From Kiritimatiellia bacterium (GTDB taxonomy: Bacteria > Verrucomicrobiota > Kiritimatiellia > RFP12 > UBA3636): a stretch of 52,221 nucleotides of DNA. Shown here in pieces: positions 49,894 through 52,221 of this stretch (position 1 is the first letter of the stretch; each line of letters opens with the position of its first letter). Position numbers and translations under genes: made by a program. The stretch spans positions 1 to 52,221 of the forward strand of contig JAGCJJ010000036.1 in NCBI GenBank assembly GCA_017648065.1, read 5' to 3'. The notes below the pieces were generated by a model. It was given only the letters and a program-made list of their open reading frames with translations, was not told the DNA's origin and ran no database searches.

Positions 49894-52221
49894 ATGAAAA
49901 ATAATTTTCGGAGAAGAGTGGTTCTAACATTAAGCTTGATGCTATCGTATGGCATAAGTTTAGTTGCTGCAGGAGCAGATGTTCTATCAAATAGTGATAG
50001 ATTGCTTTTTGCAGAAGGACTATATAGTCGCCGTCTATATAAGCAAGCAGCAGATGAGTATGTTCGTTATTTGGAGGATTTCCCATCCGCTACAAATAGC
50101 GATGCTCTATATTGTAAATTGGGAGAGTCATTGCGCCTTTCTGGTGATTTGCAAGGAGCATGCCAGGCATTTTATAAGGTAGCAAAGCTAAAGGATTCAA
50201 AATACAATACAGAAGCCTTGCTAAAGCTGGCTTCAATGCTGTTAGATGTTGATAATGAAGCAGAAGCAGAAAAAATTTCTAATATGCTGCTAAAGAAAAA
50301 TGTTTCAACCGATATTCTTGCAGAGGCATTGTATTTACATGGAAGTGCACTTGTTCGTCTTGGGAAATTAGATGAGGCGATTACTGATTTTGATAGATTA
50401 GTTCGTGAGTGTGGTTCTAGTCGTTTTCTTCCATATGCAAAGGTTGCATTAGGAAGCCTTCTTGCAGATCCGCAAAAGAATCAGCTCCAAAGAGCAGAAA
50501 CTCTGTTGACAGAAGCGATTGCATCAAAGTTGCCAACAAGTGGATTAGAGGTAGAAAGTTATTTTTATCTTGGCTGCGTTCGTTATTGGATGAAGAAGTA
50601 TCGTGAAGCATCAAATGATTTTCTTGCATTGATACAAAAGCATCCAACAGATCCACGATTGAATGATGTTTACATTAAGCTTGCATGGTCATATTTCTTT
50701 GTTGGTATGTATACAGAGGCAGGTAATTTGGTTGTAGATGTATTGCAGAATCGTGGTGGATTTACCAATTCACAGCTTGGTGAATTGCGTTATGTAGCTG
50801 CAAATTCATTCTTTGAGGTTTCAAATTATGATAAAGCAATAGAGTTGTATAAGTCTGTTGTTGATGTAGATCCAGAAAGCTCATTTGGACAAAAATCATC
50901 ATTCAATTTAGCTCGTGCTTATTACAACAAAGAGATGTATGATCAAGCAATCTCAACGCTACGTCCGATTTTGCACCATAAAACTCTTCGCGAGGATGCA
51001 GTTTGGCTGACAGCTGAGTCTGCTACAGCAATGAAAGATACAGCACTTGCTATTCAAAATTATCGTATGATTGTTAATGAGTTCCCTCAAAGCAAGCATG
51101 CTGAGGAAGCTATGTATAGAATAGGTTGTGTTTATCGTGCTGCTAAGCAAAGAGAGGAAGCTGCTGCGGCATTTTTGAACCTTTCAGAAAAATACCCTAA
51201 GAGTAAATATGCTGCAGAGGCATTATTCTTTGCAGCTCACATTTTCTCTACTGTTAAGGACAATCGCTCAATTGAATTATGGAAGCGTTTTATAAAAGAA
51301 TTTCCAAATGATGCAAAGGCTCCGGTTGCTATTTATCATTTAGCTATAGATGAAAATTTGCGTGGAAGCAATGATATGGCATTGGAAGCATTTATTTTGC
51401 TTTATACAAAATATCCTCAATGCGAATATGCTGGAGAAGCATATATGTGGGCAGGAAATTTGTTCAGCATTAAAGGAGAATTGGCAGAAGCAGAGAAAGC
51501 ATTACGTAAAGCTTTAACCTATAAGCTCGTTATTGATTCTGAGCAAAAGGCTAAATTCATGCTTGCACTAGTTCTTCAAAAGCAGAATAAAGAAGACGAA
51601 GCAATTAGTATACTAAAAGGCTTACTTGATAATAATGTGGCAGAGTCCTTTACTCCTCAGCACTTAGCATGGTTGAGCCGAAGCTTGATTGATAGAAAGC
51701 AATGGGCAGAGGCAGAGAAGGCTGCAATTAAATTGGCAGGTAGTACTCAAAGTACAGAAGCTTGGAAACAAGCTGCTTGGGCATTGGCAGCAAAGGCAGC
51801 AATTGGTGCTGGTAAAAAAGATGTAGCAGAAACATATTATAGAAATGCATTGGGTTGCGGAGCTAAGACTCGCGATTATATTGAGTGCTGCTATTTGCTT
51901 GGTGAGCTTTTGATGCAGAAAAAGAATTTTAAGGAGGCGGGTGAGCGTTTCGTAGAAGCAGCAAAGCTAAGCACAGATATGCCAGAATTTCATGAGTTAA
52001 GAATTTATTCATATATTGGTCATGGACGTAGTGCAATTGCTCAAGGTAAGCGCGATGAGGGTATTCGTCTATTGATGGCGGCTTCTTTATTGTTCTCACA
52101 TGATACATTAGTTCCTCCAATTATGGATGAGGTTATTATTTTGCTGAATGAGGATGGCAGAAAAGAAGATGCTGCTCTGGTAAAAGAGGATCTACTTAGA
52201 TTGTATCCTAATAGTAATGAA
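49894..52221 (+). CDS. Exported TPR protein, 3' end outside the window (partial)
   Basis: A reading frame starts at ATG 49894 and stays open for 776 codons to the window edge. The N terminus (MKNNFRRRVVLTLSLMLSYG, ending LVAAGA) is a signal peptide. The rest is a continuous series of TPR units, for example YSRRLYKQAADEYVRYLEDF, YFYLGCVRYWMKKYREA, YDKAIELYKSVVDVDPE and AMYRIGCVYRAAKQREE. Members of this type in ExbB-ExbD clusters are periplasmic scaffolds related to the YbgF/BamD style. It begins 60 bases after ExbD. The same protein class occurs as the first gene of the cluster at 3227, but the gene order differs: there the TPR gene comes before, here after. Confidence 0.85.
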   Translation, partial: MKNNFRRRVVLTLSLMLSYGISLVAAGADVLSNSDRLLFAEGLYSRRLYKQAADEYVRYLEDFPSATNSDALYCKLGESLRLSGDLQGACQAFYKVAKLKDSKYNTEALLKLASMLLDVDNEAEAEKISNMLLKKNVSTDILAEALYLHGSALVRLGKLDEAITDFDRLVRECGSSRFLPYAKVALGSLLADPQKNQLQRAETLLTEAIASKLPTSGLEVESYFYLGCVRYWMKKYREASNDFLALIQKHPTDPRLNDVYIKLAWSYFFVGMYTEAGNLVVDVLQNRGGFTNSQLGELRYVAANSFFEVSNYDKAIELYKSVVDVDPESSFGQKSSFNLARAYYNKEMYDQAISTLRPILHHKTLREDAVWLTAESATAMKDTALAIQNYRMIVNEFPQSKHAEEAMYRIGCVYRAAKQREEAAAAFLNLSEKYPKSKYAAEALFFAAHIFSTVKDNRSIELWKRFIKEFPNDAKAPVAIYHLAIDENLRGSNDMALEAFILLYTKYPQCEYAGEAYMWAGNLFSIKGELAEAEKALRKALTYKLVIDSEQKAKFMLALVLQKQNKEDEAISILKGLLDNNVAESFTPQHLAWLSRSLIDRKQWAEAEKAAIKLAGSTQSTEAWKQAAWALAAKAAIGAGKKDVAETYYRNALGCGAKTRDYIECCYLLGELLMQKKNFKEAGERFVEAAKLSTDMPEFHELRIYSYIGHGRSAIAQGKRDEGIRLLMAASLLFSHDTLVPPIMDEVIILLNEDGRKEDAALVKEDLLRLYPNSNE

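Overview
The window reads as a chromosomal segment of a low-GC, Gram-negative bacterium, most likely of the PVC superphylum (Lentisphaerota or Kiritimatiellota type) and probably a gut or other polysaccharide-degrading resident. This assignment is an inference. It rests on paired TolQ/ExbB-ExbD-TPR clusters, large secreted beta-rich proteins (DUF2341/LamG, Gly-rich, Pmp-like beta-helix, BspA-like LRR), a glycan-degrading set (GH9, GH3, GH127, GH78-like, FAD_oxidored), and long intergenic regions rich in repeats. No rRNA is present; there is one tRNA-Asp.

Layout. 1-320: the 3' end of a group II intron (domains V and VI) followed by the last codons of an interrupted gene and its terminator. 327-2771 (-): secreted GH9 enzyme. 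3227-9017 (+): five-gene envelope cluster of TPR protein, TolQ/ExbB, a divergent ExbD-like protein, a TonB-like protein and a GT2 glycosyltransferase. 9037-15088 (-): a run of plsY, gpsA, azlC, azlD, a secreted Gly-rich protein and a ComEC-type channel. 15089-16488: a 1.4 kb gene-free region packed with structured repeats. 16489-21681 (+): two surface proteins. 21682-24793: an accessory, debris-like segment with a truncated GH2 gene, a CGCG-rich patch, a small membrane protein, an HsdS-like fragment and a DUF4143 ATPase. 24794-27559 (+): a duplicated DUF2341/LamG surface protein. 27742-31834 (-): GH127-GH3 pair. 31835-32624: second structured repeat locus. 32625-35441 (+): glnA, tRNA-Asp, prmA. 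35508-39759 (-): beta-helix surface protein, DUF4886 hydrolase, ModF-like ATPase. 40051-42626 (+): AEC and AGCS transporters. 42916-47150 (+): FAD oxidoreductase and GH78-like rhamnosidase. 47198-48361: toroid-repeat exported protein. 48643-52221 (+): a second ExbB-ExbD-TPR cluster, its TPR gene running off the right edge.

How the parts may work together. The two ExbB/ExbD clusters probably energise the outer membrane. The second ExbD keeps the intramembrane aspartate, whereas the first has asparagine there, which suggests different roles. Several glycosidases lack signal peptides, implying intracellular processing of imported oligosaccharides. GH9 and the beta-rich proteins are exported.

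Strongest candidates for something new: (1) four unrelated exported surface proteins share a very short C-terminal tail of 5-6 aliphatic residues ending in K, R or F, a possible sorting signal; (2) an intergenic element found twice, with a 20-bp-period array of different small hairpins joined by a constant GCTTCAT linker, followed by larger hairpins whose stems change in a compensatory way; (3) the Asp-to-Asn ExbD-like protein in the first cluster.
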